A DNA stretch of 11,132 bases from Bryobacterales bacterium (GCA_030838885.1 JAUZEU010000765.1:1-11132), one strand, 5' to 3'; numbered from the stretch's first letter, positions 1 to 8,159 are shown. A program made the numbers and translations. Notes: generated from the sequence alone by a model not told the origin.

Positions 1-894
1 GAAGTTGTCATCACTACCGCTTACGTAGGCTCCAAAGGCACGAAGCTCTGGATCAACCGGGAGTTGAATCCGGCAGCATTTATTCCGGGTAATGGCCCGG
101 ACGGCAGAGCGCTCTCCACCGGTGGGAACATCGATTCCCGGCGCCTCAACACAAACTTCCAGGGCATAGATGAAGCTGCGACATCGGGGAATTCGACGTA
201 CCACAGTCTGCAACTGTCGGCAACGAGACGGTTCTCGAAAGGCTTCTATATACTTTCGAACTACACCTGGTCAAAGGCGCTTGATTACGAGTCCCTCGAT
301 CGTAATGCCAGCTTGCCGCAGAATCCCAACAACCTCAGGCTTGAGCATGGGCCGGCCGATTTCGACCGGCGTCATAGCTTTGTGACCTCGTTTATCTATC
401 ATCTTCCGAGCCCCTGGCAGCAGGGCCTGGCTGGAAAGCTCACCCAGGGATGGAGCACGAACGGAATTTTCCGCGCGATCAGCGGCAGCCCTTTGACCAT
501 AGCGCCGGGCACCGACAGGGCGTTGCAGGGCGGAGGTAATCAGCGCGTAAACGTAATCGGAAACCCGGTCCTCGCAACGGACCGATCGTTCGACGATCAA
601 CGGGCGCGATATTTCGACACTGCCGCTTTTGCGACTCCGGCTCTGGGAACGTTCGGCAACGAGGGACGAAACGCGATCTTCGGCCCAGGGCAGTTCAACC
701 TGGATCTTTCATTCTTCAAAACCACCAGCATCACGGAGCGCGTCAGGATGGAATTCCGATGGGAAATGTTTAACTCGCTAAACCACGCCAATCTCGCCAA
801 TCCCAACACCACGTTCAACTCGTCGGCGTTCGGGCGAATTGATTCAGTGACAGGGCCACGCATTATGCAGTTGGGGCTGAAAGCGATCTTCTAA
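1..894 (+). CDS. TonB-dependent receptor-like outer-membrane protein, C-terminal part (5' end outside window)
   Basis: The frame is open from base 1 to a TAA at 892-894 and gives 297 residues with no real start, so the gene begins upstream; the TTG at 64 is internal. The sequence has the beta-barrel tail typical of acidobacterial TonB-dependent receptors with an N-terminal carboxypeptidase-regulatory domain (Oar-like): an opening AYVGSKGTKLW strand, YHSLQLSATRRFSKGF followed by YTWSKAL, the FDRRHSF strand, and the closing block with GPGQFNLDLSFFKTT, RMEFRWEMFNSLNHANL and the terminal LGLKAIF. Ending on an aromatic residue fits the C-terminal insertion signal of outer-membrane barrels. The same motifs recur in the complete receptor at 4120-7593, so the two are distant paralogues. 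The family moves large nutrients or polymer fragments across the outer membrane using TonB energy. Substrate unknown. The plug and regulatory domains lie outside the window. Confidence 0.88.
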   Translation, partial: EVVITTAYVGSKGTKLWINRELNPAAFIPGNGPDGRALSTGGNIDSRRLNTNFQGIDEAATSGNSTYHSLQLSATRRFSKGFYILSNYTWSKALDYESLDRNASLPQNPNNLRLEHGPADFDRRHSFVTSFIYHLPSPWQQGLAGKLTQGWSTNGIFRAISGSPLTIAPGTDRALQGGGNQRVNVIGNPVLATDRSFDDQRARYFDTAAFATPALGTFGNEGRNAIFGPGQFNLDLSFFKTTSITERVRMEFRWEMFNSLNHANLANPNTTFNSSAFGRIDSVTGPRIMQLGLKAIF

Positions 895-917
895 GCTTCT
901 GAAGGCCGCTGGAAAAC

Positions 918-944
918 GGACGCCGCGCCGCTTGCACGGCGTTC
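918..944. terminator. weak hairpin between convergent genes
   Basis: Bases 918-925 pair with 937-944 (core ACGCCG/CGGCGT plus a G-U and a G-C pair), leaving an 11-base loop. It lies between the stop of the receptor fragment (894) and overlaps the stop of the ThuA gene (943-945), where a shared terminator would be expected. There is no T-tract on either side, so it is not a convincing intrinsic terminator. Confidence 0.25.
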
Positions 945-1770
945 AAATCTGGCGCAGCAACCAGCGAACAGCATTTTTCTGAAGTTTCTCGAATTCGGGA
1001 TTCCACAGATCCACCAGCAGGTGACCTGGCGCGAGATAGCAGACACGGCCCTTGCCGTAATCATATGCCCATCCTGCAGCGGACGAACTGCCCAGATCTC
1101 TGAAGGGCAGACCGTCCTCATTCACGCTTTGGAGCAGCAGGTACTTCGGGTCCTTTTGATACGTCATGAAGTGCTGCTCGTCCGTCACGACAAAGTCTTT
1201 CACTCCTCGTGTGATGGGATGGCTGCTGTTGACGATCTTCACTTTGAAGGGGCGAATGGGAGGGTGCTGCTGAGTGACTGCACCCAATACATCGCGGAAG
1301 TCGTCGTTATGAGGGCTGATGTAAGTGACGTTGTGATAAAACAGGACCCCACCTCCCGCCTCGGCAAACTCCCTGACAGCCTTTCCCTGGGCAGAGGTGA
1401 TCCAGTAATAAGGCTGACCACCCCATTTAGGCAGGGGTGGATCACTGACAATACCGGTTTTCCCCAAATGGGCGAACGCGGCATTGCTGCTTTCGTCCGG
1501 ATAACCATCCGGCCAGGTCATGCCGTCGCGGAAGATGATCAGGAGCTTATAGCCGCGCAGAGTTTCCGCGTTCAAAAGCTTGACTTCGTCCCGAAAATCG
1601 ATGGTGAGCCCGAGGTCCGCGCCGAGGGTTTTCCCCAATCCGGTCCGGATGTAATCACTGTTGTGATACCGGTCACCAATCAGGGCAAACGCGGTAGATT
1701 TCTCTGCGCCGAATGCAAATGGAGCAGAAAGCGCTAAGCTGATCGCCCTTCGCCTCGTAGTGAGTTTCAT
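943..1770 (-). CDS. secreted ThuA-domain (trehalose-utilisation-like) protein
   Basis: 275 residues. The N-terminus MKLTTRRRAISLALSAPFAFGA has paired arginines before a hydrophobic stretch and fits a Tat- or Sec-type signal peptide cut near residue 21. The rest matches the ThuA-like, glutamine-amidotransferase-like fold: HN at 36-37, a strand and turn AGGGVLFYHN at 138-147, DEQHF at 197-201, GWAYDYGKGRVCYLAPGH at 233-250, and the closing NPEFEKLQKNAVRWLL at 257-272. ThuA was named from rhizobial trehalose/maltitol use, but most family members have no proven reaction. Acidobacteria and Planctomycetes often carry secreted copies near sugar-degradation genes. The start is supported by GAGGA about 6 bases upstream. 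The gene stands alone, facing the receptor fragment, with an inverted repeat 26-72 bp upstream of its start. Family assignment is firm; the role is not. Confidence 0.85.
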   Translation of the reverse strand: MKLTTRRRAISLALSAPFAFGAEKSTAFALIGDRYHNSDYIRTGLGKTLGADLGLTIDFRDEVKLLNAETLRGYKLLIIFRDGMTWPDGYPDESSNAAFAHLGKTGIVSDPPLPKWGGQPYYWITSAQGKAVREFAEAGGGVLFYHNVTYISPHNDDFRDVLGAVTQQHPPIRPFKVKIVNSSHPITRGVKDFVVTDEQHFMTYQKDPKYLLLQSVNEDGLPFRDLGSSSAAGWAYDYGKGRVCYLAPGHLLVDLWNPEFEKLQKNAVRWLLRQI

Positions 1771-1795
1771 TCATAGTCCTCGTGACTGGATTCAG

Positions 1796-1842
1796 GAACT
1801 CACGCGGAAGCGGGTACTTTCGTAGCCCCAAGTCGTGAGTTC
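1796..1842. promoter_or_regulatory. 9-bp perfect inverted repeat upstream of the ThuA gene
   Basis: GAACTCACG at 1796-1804 is the exact reverse complement of CGTGAGTTC at 1834-1842. Inside the 29-base spacer a second, smaller stem can form: GGGTAC at 1812-1817 with GTA-G-CCC at 1822-1828, one bulged G and a TTTC loop. Relative to the ThuA gene (transcribed leftward) this lies 26-72 bp upstream of the start codon. It could therefore be a two-half-site operator or a folded 5' leader. No protein in the window is an obvious binder. Confidence 0.45.
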
Positions 1843-1851
1843 GTCCCTGCA

Positions 1852-1871
1852 GTGCTGCTCGGTCCCAGCAC
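1852..1871. repeat. short inverted repeat GTGCTG / CAGCAC
   Basis: GTGCTG (1852-1857) and CAGCAC (1866-1871) form a 6-bp stem with an 8-base loop, 9 bases beyond the larger inverted repeat at 1796-1842. It may be a second element of the same leader or chance. The rest of the gap 1872-2040 shows only a weak TTGAA-N5-TTCAA palindrome at 1914-1928 and no clear promoter for the remnant gene at 2041. Confidence 0.3.
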
Positions 1872-2040
1872 CCTTGTTCGCAGAGAATCGTATCACACTA
1901 TGGCGCGCTGTATTTGAAAGCCCTTCAACCGTGCATCATGATCCAACACGGCTTGCCGGGGCCAGTCTTTCAGCCTGCAGTTCACTAAATCTTTGCCCGT
2001 TGGCATGAACGAGTCGGGGAAGATCAGATAACATACCTCA

Positions 2041-2706
2041 ATGCATGCGCGCTTAATTTTCCTGCTCCTCGCTTGCTGCCTTATGCCTGGCGGGTTCGCA
2101 TTCGGGGCGCCCGGCATGGTGAAGGTCAAACCTGGTGACTGGGTGGTCGATCCTCCCACGCTCACCAATCTCGGTTTTGAGTGGTCCATTCAGGGCGACG
2201 ACAATCGCAATGCGACCGTTGATGTTGCCTATCGGAAGCTGAGAGCCACGGAGTGGATACCTGCATTACCGCTGTTGCGGCTTCAGGGGAGCGAATCTAT
2301 CAGGCTGAAGGCGTCTTCGACGTTGTTTCACCCAACATTTTCGGCAGCATTCTGGATCTCGATCCCGACACGGCCTGTCAGGCCAGGTTCACGATGACAG
2401 ACCCGGACGGTTTGCCGAAGTTACCGGCAGAGCAGTCGTCAGAACCCTGACGGTCAGGACAAGACCGGAACCCCAACCCTTTGAAGGCCGCCGCTTGTTC
2501 CACGTTTATCCCCCTGATCACAAAGGACCCCGGAAAGTGCAGTTGCCGTATAAGGCGGAAGATTGGGACTTCCGTCTCAGGGCCGGTTCGGCGGCGGTAG
2601 ATGCAGGCACGCCCCTTAACAACGTGACGGATGACTTTGCGGAACGTGCCCCCGATCTTGGCGCTTTGGAGGTGGGAAAGACGATGCCGCACTACGGCCC
2701 CGTTGA
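2041..2706 (+). pseudogene. remnant of a secreted right-handed beta-helix protein (frameshifted, helix deleted)
   Basis: The start encodes a clear signal peptide, MHARLIFLLLACCLMPGGFAFG, then the N-terminal domain seen in large secreted beta-helix proteins of Acidobacteria and Planctomycetes: DWVVDPPTLTNLGFEWSIQG, DDNRNATVDVAYRKL and ATEWIPALPLLRLQG. The match then moves to another frame at the GGGG run 2286-2289 (GERIYQAEGVFDVVSPN, LDLDPDTACQARFTMTDPDG). It moves again near 2409-2414 (TGRAVVRTLTVRTRPEPQPF, FHVYPPDHKGP). Directly after HKGP, near 2533, the sequence jumps to the family's C-terminal tail (DFRLRAGSAAVDAGTPL, APDLGALEVG, HYGP). The parallel beta-helix that should separate these is absent. 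At the CCCC run 2698-2701 a third single-base loss hides the natural end: with one more C it would read HYGPR-stop, at 2704-2706. About 220 codons remain where I recall roughly 600-700 in intact relatives. Family recognition is from memory of conserved phrases. Confidence 0.75.
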
Positions 2707-2775
2707 AAGGGGGTTGTTGATTGTTTGCGCCCGGTTTCGAGCCCCTGCGCACTCACCATACTTGACGATTCCACG

Positions 2776-4089
2776 CTACTGCGAAACCGCACGCCGCGGA
2801 TCGATACGGCTGGCCAGCAGCGCGGAGAACAAACACAGACCACTGCCAAAGAGAAATGGCGAGGTCCATCCAAGTTTGGTCGCCAGGTAACCTACCATTA
2901 CGGCCGAGAGTGCGCCACCCAGGTTGCCGCAGGTATTCATAACGGAGCAGACGCTGCCGCTGTATTCGCCCCCGAGGTCGATCGACATCGCCCAGCAAAC
3001 CGGAACGGTAAGTTCGAGACCTGCAAGTGCCACGGTCAGTGCCACAATCGCCCAGGCCGGGTCGCTGGCAACGACGCCGGGCAGCAGAGCCAAACCACCC
3101 ACCGCATAGCCGACAATGGCCACGGACAGCCGTCCCCGGCGAACGTTCTTCCACTTCGTTGTCAGGTGATCTGAGAACACGCCCCCGAGCACATTGGCGA
3201 CAGTTGCACCAAGCAGAGGCAGTCCGGCAAGGCCAGCGCCCAGAGCGGAGAAATGGCGCGCTTCCCGGAGATAAGTCGGCAGCCACGCCAGGTATAGCCA
3301 GAGCACCCATCCGTAGCAGAAATACACGGTGCTCAAACACCAGACATCGGAACTGGTCAGAATCCGTCGCCATGGGACCGATCTTCTGATGTTTCCCAAA
3401 TGAGGCGCAGGGCCGCCGTTGTAATCAAGCAGCGCCAGTTCCGCCGCATTCACGCCTCTGTGTTCCTGTGGGTAATTGCGATAGTATGCGAACCACACGA
3501 TCGACCACACAACACCGGTGGCGCCGAAAATGACGAACACCATTCTCCAGCCTGAGATCGCGATCAGAGACATTACGAAGAGCGGCGCGACGGCGGCGCC
3601 CAGGCGTGCTCCGGAATGCTGAAAGCCCTGTCCGAAGGCGCGCCGGTCTGAGGGCAGCCATCGCACCAGGGCGCGCGAACCCGACGGAAATGCACCCGCT
3701 TCGCCCATTCCGAAAAGAAACCGTGTGAGGGCGAGCGAGGAAGCGCTGGTGGTGAGACCCGTGCCCGCAGTAAAGACAGCCCACCAGAACATGGCGCAGG
3801 CGAGAGTAATGCGCGCGCCAAACCGGTCAGCGAGCCACCCCATTGGGACCTGAAACATGGCATAGGACCAGTTAAAGGCCGAGATGCTCCAGCCCATGGT
3901 GATCTTGTCCACGTGGAAGTCGCGCATGATGCCGGGAGTTGCGGCACCGATGGCGCCCCGTTCCATATACATCATGAACGCCATCAGGAACGTGAGCCCC
4001 AGAACACGATAGCGAGCGCTGGTTGGCCGCGTTCGTGCGGCCTCCGGCATTGACCGTTTCTGCCATTCATACTGCGTGGAGGGGGACAT
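2776..4089 (-). CDS. MFS permease, anion:cation symporter (ACS, hexuronate/phthalate-type) family
   Basis: 437 residues with about 12 hydrophobic segments: roughly 29-48, 66-86, 95-113, 119-142, 158-178, 183-202, then a hydrophilic central loop 205-247, then 250-272, 283-305, 321-340, 346-365, 378-402 and 408-428. The MFS motif A is GWLADRFGARI at 84-94. The family-typical stretch GMGEAGAFPSGSRALVRWLP at 127-146 and QGFQHSGARLGAA at 154-166 point to the ACS family, whose members import sugar acids and other organic anions with H+ or Na+. It is the last gene of the leftward operon, 30 bp after the TonB-dependent receptor, and so is probably the inner-membrane partner of that receptor. No clear ribosome site precedes the chosen ATG. 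An internal ATG at residue 14 (4050) is an alternative and would not affect the membrane domain. The substrate cannot be deduced. Confidence 0.9.
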   Translation of the reverse strand: MSPSTQYEWQKRSMPEAARTRPTSARYRVLGLTFLMAFMMYMERGAIGAATPGIMRDFHVDKITMGWSISAFNWSYAMFQVPMGWLADRFGARITLACAMFWWAVFTAGTGLTTSASSLALTRFLFGMGEAGAFPSGSRALVRWLPSDRRAFGQGFQHSGARLGAAVAPLFVMSLIAISGWRMVFVIFGATGVVWSIVWFAYYRNYPQEHRGVNAAELALLDYNGGPAPHLGNIRRSVPWRRILTSSDVWCLSTVYFCYGWVLWLYLAWLPTYLREARHFSALGAGLAGLPLLGATVANVLGGVFSDHLTTKWKNVRRGRLSVAIVGYAVGGLALLPGVVASDPAWAIVALTVALAGLELTVPVCWAMSIDLGGEYSGSVCSVMNTCGNLGGALSAVMVGYLATKLGWTSPFLFGSGLCLFSALLASRIDPRRAVSQ

Positions 4090-4119
4090 TGTTCGGCACT
4101 CGCTGATTTGGAAGTTATA

Positions 4120-7100
4120 TCAGAACGATAACTTCATACCGAATTCAATGATGCGCTGCCACGAGTACGTGCCGGTTACCACTCCGAACGCAGTGCTCGT
4201 CGGCGTGGTGGTCGGGTTCACGAATTGTGGATGGTTCAGTGCGTTGATTGCCTCCGCCTGGAACTGGAGACGGACATTTTCTCTGATCTGAGTGTTCTTG
4301 ATGAATGACAGATCGAAGTTGTTTACACCCGGTCCGCGAATGCCGGAGAAGCGGGTGGATGCCGTGCGTATGTTGCTGGCGAGTTGCTGGCTCGAAACCC
4401 GGTTGACGCATGAGGTATTAAACCATCGTGAGACGGTTCTGGAATCGGCGGACAACGGAATGTCGCCGGGGGCGCACAGAAGAATCGCGTTTCCGAAACC
4501 CAGAGCCTGGCCGCTTTGTTTCGTGTAAACACCCTGCACCTGCCATCCGCTGATAGCGCGCGACACTAACGCATTGCCCGAATTTGCCCAGCGCTTGCCG
4601 GCTCCGAACGGGAGTTCGTACATTGTCGTGACTGCCGAACGGAAGGGCCGGTCCTGGTCCGAAATGACATGCTCCGGGCGGGTGTCGACAGGGTTCAGAT
4701 AGCTGATGGCTTCCATATATTTCGACCATGTGAACGAGTAGGAGGCATAAAGGCCCGCAGAGAAGCGCTTTTCGAGACGCGCCTGGAAAGCGTGATACCA
4801 GGAAGAGCCCCCATTGCTGGTCTCTGTGACACCACTAAATTGCGGATACGGCTTGAGCAGTTGCGACAACGCCACAGTGGTTGCAGCGAGGTTGGTTCTG
4901 GGAAGCAGCGGATAAAAGGGATTGGTAACCTGCGCGCCCAACGTGTTTATCGCTGTTTGATCACGGACGGGAGAGGTGCTGAGGTACTGCCGGGGAAATG
5001 GGTTAATATCCTGTGTGGTGAGCAGTCGCGTGCCGCGCGTTCCGACGTAAGACATTTCGAGCAGGATGGAGCCGCGGAACTGATGCTGCACGGCCAGCTG
5101 CCAACGCTGAACGTAGGGGTTTCTGAGGTTCTGGTCGAAAAAGCTGACGTTCTGACCGAGGAACGTGGACGCGCCGCCAGCTGCGCCAACCGGGCGAACA
5201 AAGCCTCCGGGAAACGGATTGGTCAGGTTCGCCGTGTAGGTCTGGCCGTTATCGAGAGATCCCACAAAAGCCGTGGAAGAACTAAAGCCAGTCTGGTTTA
5301 CGTTCACGTTTGTGACGCCGAGTGGAGCGTAATAGATTCCGTAGCCGCCGCGAATCACAGTTGTGGGAGAAAGAGAATACGCAAAGCCGAAGCGGGGCAT
5401 GAAATTTCGCGCAGAGGTGTTCCAAAGACCCGAAGAGCCGCCGACGCCCGCGAAAGTCAAACCTCCATTCACACGGAATGCACTTACCGGTATTTGTGAG
5501 ACGGGGCTTTGCCCGTAATTCTGCAAGGCTTGCTGACCGATGGAGGTGGTCGCAGCCGGGTCGAAGCTCTTAACGCTGCGATTGAATCGCTCCGTTAGGG
5601 CCGAGGGGAGTTCGTAACGCAAGCCGAGACTCAGGGTCAGCTTCGTACTCACCTTCCAGTCGTCCTGGGCATACAGAGCAAAGTATCTTTGCTTTTCTGC
5701 AAAGCTGTTGTTTACGGGAAGGTTGCCGCTGGCCGGAAGGCCATACAGGAAGCTCGCGAAATCCTGTCCGATAGGGGCCGGTGCCGACGTGTTGAACGGG
5801 CCTCCCGTCCATGTGGAATCGAAGGCCAGCGCGCCGGACGAGTTCCCTAGGTCATACGCGTTTTCAAGATAGTCGCGATAGGTGAAGCCGGATCGGATGG
5901 TGTGCGCGCCGATGATGTTGGTGAGATTAACCGCCCCTTCGTGGATCATGTAAATCTGCTGGTTGTTCGAGTTCACACCGCCCAGAGGGGAGAACACTGT
6001 GGAGCCCGAGAGAGAGCTCACGCTGATATTCGGAAGCCTCAGAGCGCGCGGATCCAGTTGCTGCAGCTGGCCAGTGAACGCTGGCGAAAAGCCGAGAGAG
6101 GCCAGGTCCCATCCTTGCTGGTAAGGCGTGTAACCGGTGGTGAAGCGCATGAAGCTATACCGGGAATCAACAATGAAAGTTGGCGATGCGATGTAGACGT
6201 GATCCAGCGCAGCGCCGTGATTGAAGCGGTAAAAGTTATCGCCAACCGTCTTATTCTGCCGGATGTTCTCAGGACGCTGGAGCGACGTTAAATTCGAGCG
6301 GCCGTATAAACGCTGCTTTTCGGAGATGTTGTGATCCACCCGGGCGAGATTATTCCAGTAAGTATCCTGAGCGTTCTTGCCCATGGTGTAATTGTTGGTG
6401 CCATCTACTGTGCCCGGCTGATTCGGCGCGTCCCATAATTTTGCGATTTTAGCAGCGACCGGGTTCACCCGACTGGCAGGGATGATGTTGCCGGCGAGAG
6501 GGGCTCGCTGGAATCTGCCCCCGGCGATTGGAACTGTTGAGTAGGGATCATAAATTTGATAATTGGGCGAGATCGCCAGCAGTGCGGAGAAATCTCCCGC
6601 GCGCTCAGCCGCAGTCGGAACGGTTTCCACCACCCAGGGTGATGGATCGAAGCTCCATGCGCCTTCAAAGCCGTATGTGAAGAACGTCCGGTTCCGGCCG
6701 TGGTAAATCTTCGGTAAGACGATTGGGCCGGTCATGCTGGCCCCGTAACGGTGAATGCGGAAGCCCGGCTTTCCGGTAGACAAACGAAAATAGTTATCGG
6801 CATTCAGGGCCGGGTTCTGCATGAAGTACTCAGTCTGCCCGTGGAATGTATTGGTTCCGGACTTCAGGGTCATGTTGATGACTGCGCCGGTATTGAAACC
6901 CCAGCTCGCATCGAATGTCGAGGTCTGCACCTTCAGTTCGCTCACCACGGACTGAGGAGGTGAGTAAGCAATCTGCTGTCCCTGAAGGTTCGGTGTTCCA
7001 TCCACCTGGAATTCGTTGGCGCCGGGCTTGGTGCCGTTGACGCTGATGGAGGAAGGGGAGCCGGTATCGAACGGCCGGATATACGCGGCGGATTGGGGCG

Positions 7101-7593
7101 TGAACGTCACTCCCGGCGCGAAGGTCGCCATGATCAGAACCATGCCATCTTTGGTGGGGAGTTCGGAAATCGCGCGGGCGTCCACTGTGTGCCCCAGGGA
7201 CGCTGTCGAGGTGTCTAACAGAGGGGCGGCCGCACTCACTTCGATGCTCTGGGTCGCATCTCCCACCTGCATTGCAACGTCGGATGTAGTGCGGTCACCT
7301 TCGCGCAACACGATCGCGGTGCGTGTGTAGGTCTTGAATCCGGCCTGTTCCACTGTGAGGTTATAGGGGCCGGGAATCAGGTACGGCAGGATGTAATCTC
7401 CGCTGGAATTGGACGTGGTGGTGGCATGGACACCGGTATCAGTGTTAACCCCTTCCACCTTTGCTCCCACGATTCCCGCGCCCGACTGATCGCTCACCCT
7501 GCCCAGCAACGTGCCGCGCGCGTCCTGTGCCCTTGCCGGAGCCATGGCAAGGAGAATACCCCCTGCCAATACGAGAGCCGCTTGAAATTTCAT
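4120..7593 (-). CDS. TonB-dependent receptor with N-terminal carboxypeptidase-regulatory domain (complete)
   Basis: 1157 residues from the chosen start. A Sec signal peptide, MKFQAALVLAGGILLAMAPA, ends in an ARA cleavage site before QDARG. A carboxypeptidase-regulatory-like beta-sandwich follows at about residues 25-105 (GRVSDQSGAGIVGAKVEG, SSGDYILPYLIPGPYNLTVE, GFKTY). A plug domain spans about 110-240 (ISELPTKDG, SISVNGTKPGANEFQVDGTP, NTGAVINMTLKSGTNTFHG). The rest is a long barrel ending IIEFGMKLSF with a terminal aromatic. Such proteins are greatly expanded in Acidobacteria and act as TonB-powered outer-membrane importers. The open frame runs 27 bases further upstream to an ATG at 7620, but the later ATG at 7593 has AGGAG at the right distance and starts exactly at the signal peptide. 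The gene sits between a small secreted protein (29-bp gap) and an MFS permease (30-bp gap), so outer- and inner-membrane import are probably coupled. No truncation or frameshift seen. Confidence 0.93.
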   Translation of the reverse strand: MKFQAALVLAGGILLAMAPARAQDARGTLLGRVSDQSGAGIVGAKVEGVNTDTGVHATTTSNSSGDYILPYLIPGPYNLTVEQAGFKTYTRTAIVLREGDRTTSDVAMQVGDATQSIEVSAAAPLLDTSTASLGHTVDARAISELPTKDGMVLIMATFAPGVTFTPQSAAYIRPFDTGSPSSISVNGTKPGANEFQVDGTPNLQGQQIAYSPPQSVVSELKVQTSTFDASWGFNTGAVINMTLKSGTNTFHGQTEYFMQNPALNADNYFRLSTGKPGFRIHRYGASMTGPIVLPKIYHGRNRTFFTYGFEGAWSFDPSPWVVETVPTAAERAGDFSALLAISPNYQIYDPYSTVPIAGGRFQRAPLAGNIIPASRVNPVAAKIAKLWDAPNQPGTVDGTNNYTMGKNAQDTYWNNLARVDHNISEKQRLYGRSNLTSLQRPENIRQNKTVGDNFYRFNHGAALDHVYIASPTFIVDSRYSFMRFTTGYTPYQQGWDLASLGFSPAFTGQLQQLDPRALRLPNISVSSLSGSTVFSPLGGVNSNNQQIYMIHEGAVNLTNIIGAHTIRSGFTYRDYLENAYDLGNSSGALAFDSTWTGGPFNTSAPAPIGQDFASFLYGLPASGNLPVNNSFAEKQRYFALYAQDDWKVSTKLTLSLGLRYELPSALTERFNRSVKSFDPAATTSIGQQALQNYGQSPVSQIPVSAFRVNGGLTFAGVGGSSGLWNTSARNFMPRFGFAYSLSPTTVIRGGYGIYYAPLGVTNVNVNQTGFSSSTAFVGSLDNGQTYTANLTNPFPGGFVRPVGAAGGASTFLGQNVSFFDQNLRNPYVQRWQLAVQHQFRGSILLEMSYVGTRGTRLLTTQDINPFPRQYLSTSPVRDQTAINTLGAQVTNPFYPLLPRTNLAATTVALSQLLKPYPQFSGVTETSNGGSSWYHAFQARLEKRFSAGLYASYSFTWSKYMEAISYLNPVDTRPEHVISDQDRPFRSAVTTMYELPFGAGKRWANSGNALVSRAISGWQVQGVYTKQSGQALGFGNAILLCAPGDIPLSADSRTVSRWFNTSCVNRVSSQQLASNIRTASTRFSGIRGPGVNNFDLSFIKNTQIRENVRLQFQAEAINALNHPQFVNPTTTPTSTAFGVVTGTYSWQRIIEFGMKLSF

Positions 7594-7600
7594 TTCCCAT

Positions 7601-7605
7601 CTCCT
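7601..7605 (-). promoter_or_regulatory. ribosome binding site deciding the receptor start
   Basis: On the minus strand AGGAG lies 7 bases before the ATG at 7593. The alternative ATG at 7620 has only AAGG abutting it, too close to serve. This is why the shorter protein was chosen. Confidence 0.7.
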
Positions 7606-7622
7606 GTTCATCAAAAACATCC

Positions 7623-8036
7623 TTACTGGCCCATCCGCGTGGACTCATGCGCTGTCAGTTGCCAGTGGCCGTTGTTCTCGACATAAACGTGCAGGGTACG
7701 AACCCGGAAAGTAGGGGAATTCACCAGCTTCACGTCGGCAAAGGCAGTTAACACGGCCGTCTTGCCGTACACCCGGATCTTCATGTCGCTGTAGGTCATG
7801 GATTCGTAGTGCGGGGGACCCTTCATCACACCGGCTATGTACTCAGCTTTGTTCTGCAGCTTGCCGCCGGCGTGGCAATAAGTCAGATCGTCGGCGAGGT
7901 AGGTGTTCAGCGCGGCGGAGTCCTGTTTGATCGCCGCCCGGTACCATCCTTCGGCTACTTCACGAACGGCATCCGCCGGTTCTGCGGCGACGACGACAAA
8001 TGAACATAAGAATGCCAGGGTAAGCACACGGATCAT
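7623..8036 (-). CDS. small secreted SnoaL-like / DUF4440 (NTF2 fold) protein
   Basis: 137 residues. A hydrophobic signal peptide, MIRVLTLAFLCSFVVVAAEP, is followed by one NTF2-like domain: helix AVREVAEGWYRAAIKQDSAA, the typical LADDLTYCHAGGKLQNKAEY segment, DMKIRVYGKTAVLTAFADVK, and a C-terminal strand pair VRTLHVYVENNGHWQLTAHE. The fold forms a cone-shaped pocket used by some members as an enzyme (polyketide cyclase, ketosteroid isomerase) and by many as a ligand-binding domain. Here the reaction is unknown. A strong Shine-Dalgarno precedes the ATG. It is the first gene of the operon and ends 29 bp before the receptor's start. Its export signal and position suggest a periplasmic helper for the imported compound; that is inference. 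Domain assignment is good, function open. Confidence 0.82.
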   Translation of the reverse strand: MIRVLTLAFLCSFVVVAAEPADAVREVAEGWYRAAIKQDSAALNTYLADDLTYCHAGGKLQNKAEYIAGVMKGPPHYESMTYSDMKIRVYGKTAVLTAFADVKLVNSPTFRVRTLHVYVENNGHWQLTAHESTRMGQ

Positions 8037-8041
8037 TCAAC

Positions 8042-8048
8042 ACCTCCT
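8042..8048 (-). promoter_or_regulatory. strong ribosome binding site of the DUF4440 gene
   Basis: Minus-strand AGGAGGT lies 5 bases before the ATG at 8036. It is the best ribosome site in the window and fixes the start of the operon's first gene. Confidence 0.8.
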
Positions 8049-8129
8049 CTTTCCACCACGAACACATGCCCACACCGCTCGCGGGTGAACGTGCTTCGGG
8101 CTGGACAATGGGCACTCTATTGAATAACC

Positions 8130-8146
8130 GGGCTGCGTCGCAGCCC
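8130..8146. repeat. perfect 7-bp hairpin in the divergent promoter region
   Basis: GGGCTGC (8130-8136) and GCAGCCC (8140-8146) pair perfectly around a 3-base GTC loop. It lies about 95-110 bp upstream of the DUF4440 start and about 170 bp upstream of the regulator. No T-tract follows on either strand, so it is not an intrinsic terminator. It could fold in the leader of the leftward operon or mark a protein-binding site. Confidence 0.5.
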
Positions 8147-8159
8147 TGATTTCGGCTGT

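Noticed and set aside
1021..1737. 238-codon open frame on the plus strand opposite the ThuA gene
   Set aside because: It is fully antisense to a gene with clear domain and signal peptide, and its translation shows no recognisable domain.
2698..2723. CCCC/GGGG hairpin followed by a T-rich stretch after the remnant gene
   Set aside because: The stem is only 4 bp and the T-rich stretch is interrupted, so it does not meet the standard for an intrinsic terminator.
2707..2890. Continuation of the remnant gene's third frame into the MFS gene
   Set aside because: Conserved tail sequence stops at HYGP. The remainder is antisense to the MFS C-terminus, and a one-base shift restores the natural HYGPR-stop end.
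4669..5499. 276-codon open frame on the plus strand inside the receptor gene
   Set aside because: Antisense to a well-conserved barrel region. The product is rich in Arg, Gly and Glu without motifs, as expected of a shadow frame in GC-rich DNA.
7594..7620. Nine-residue N-terminal extension of the receptor
   Set aside because: It would put charged residues ahead of a normal signal peptide and lacks a properly spaced ribosome site.
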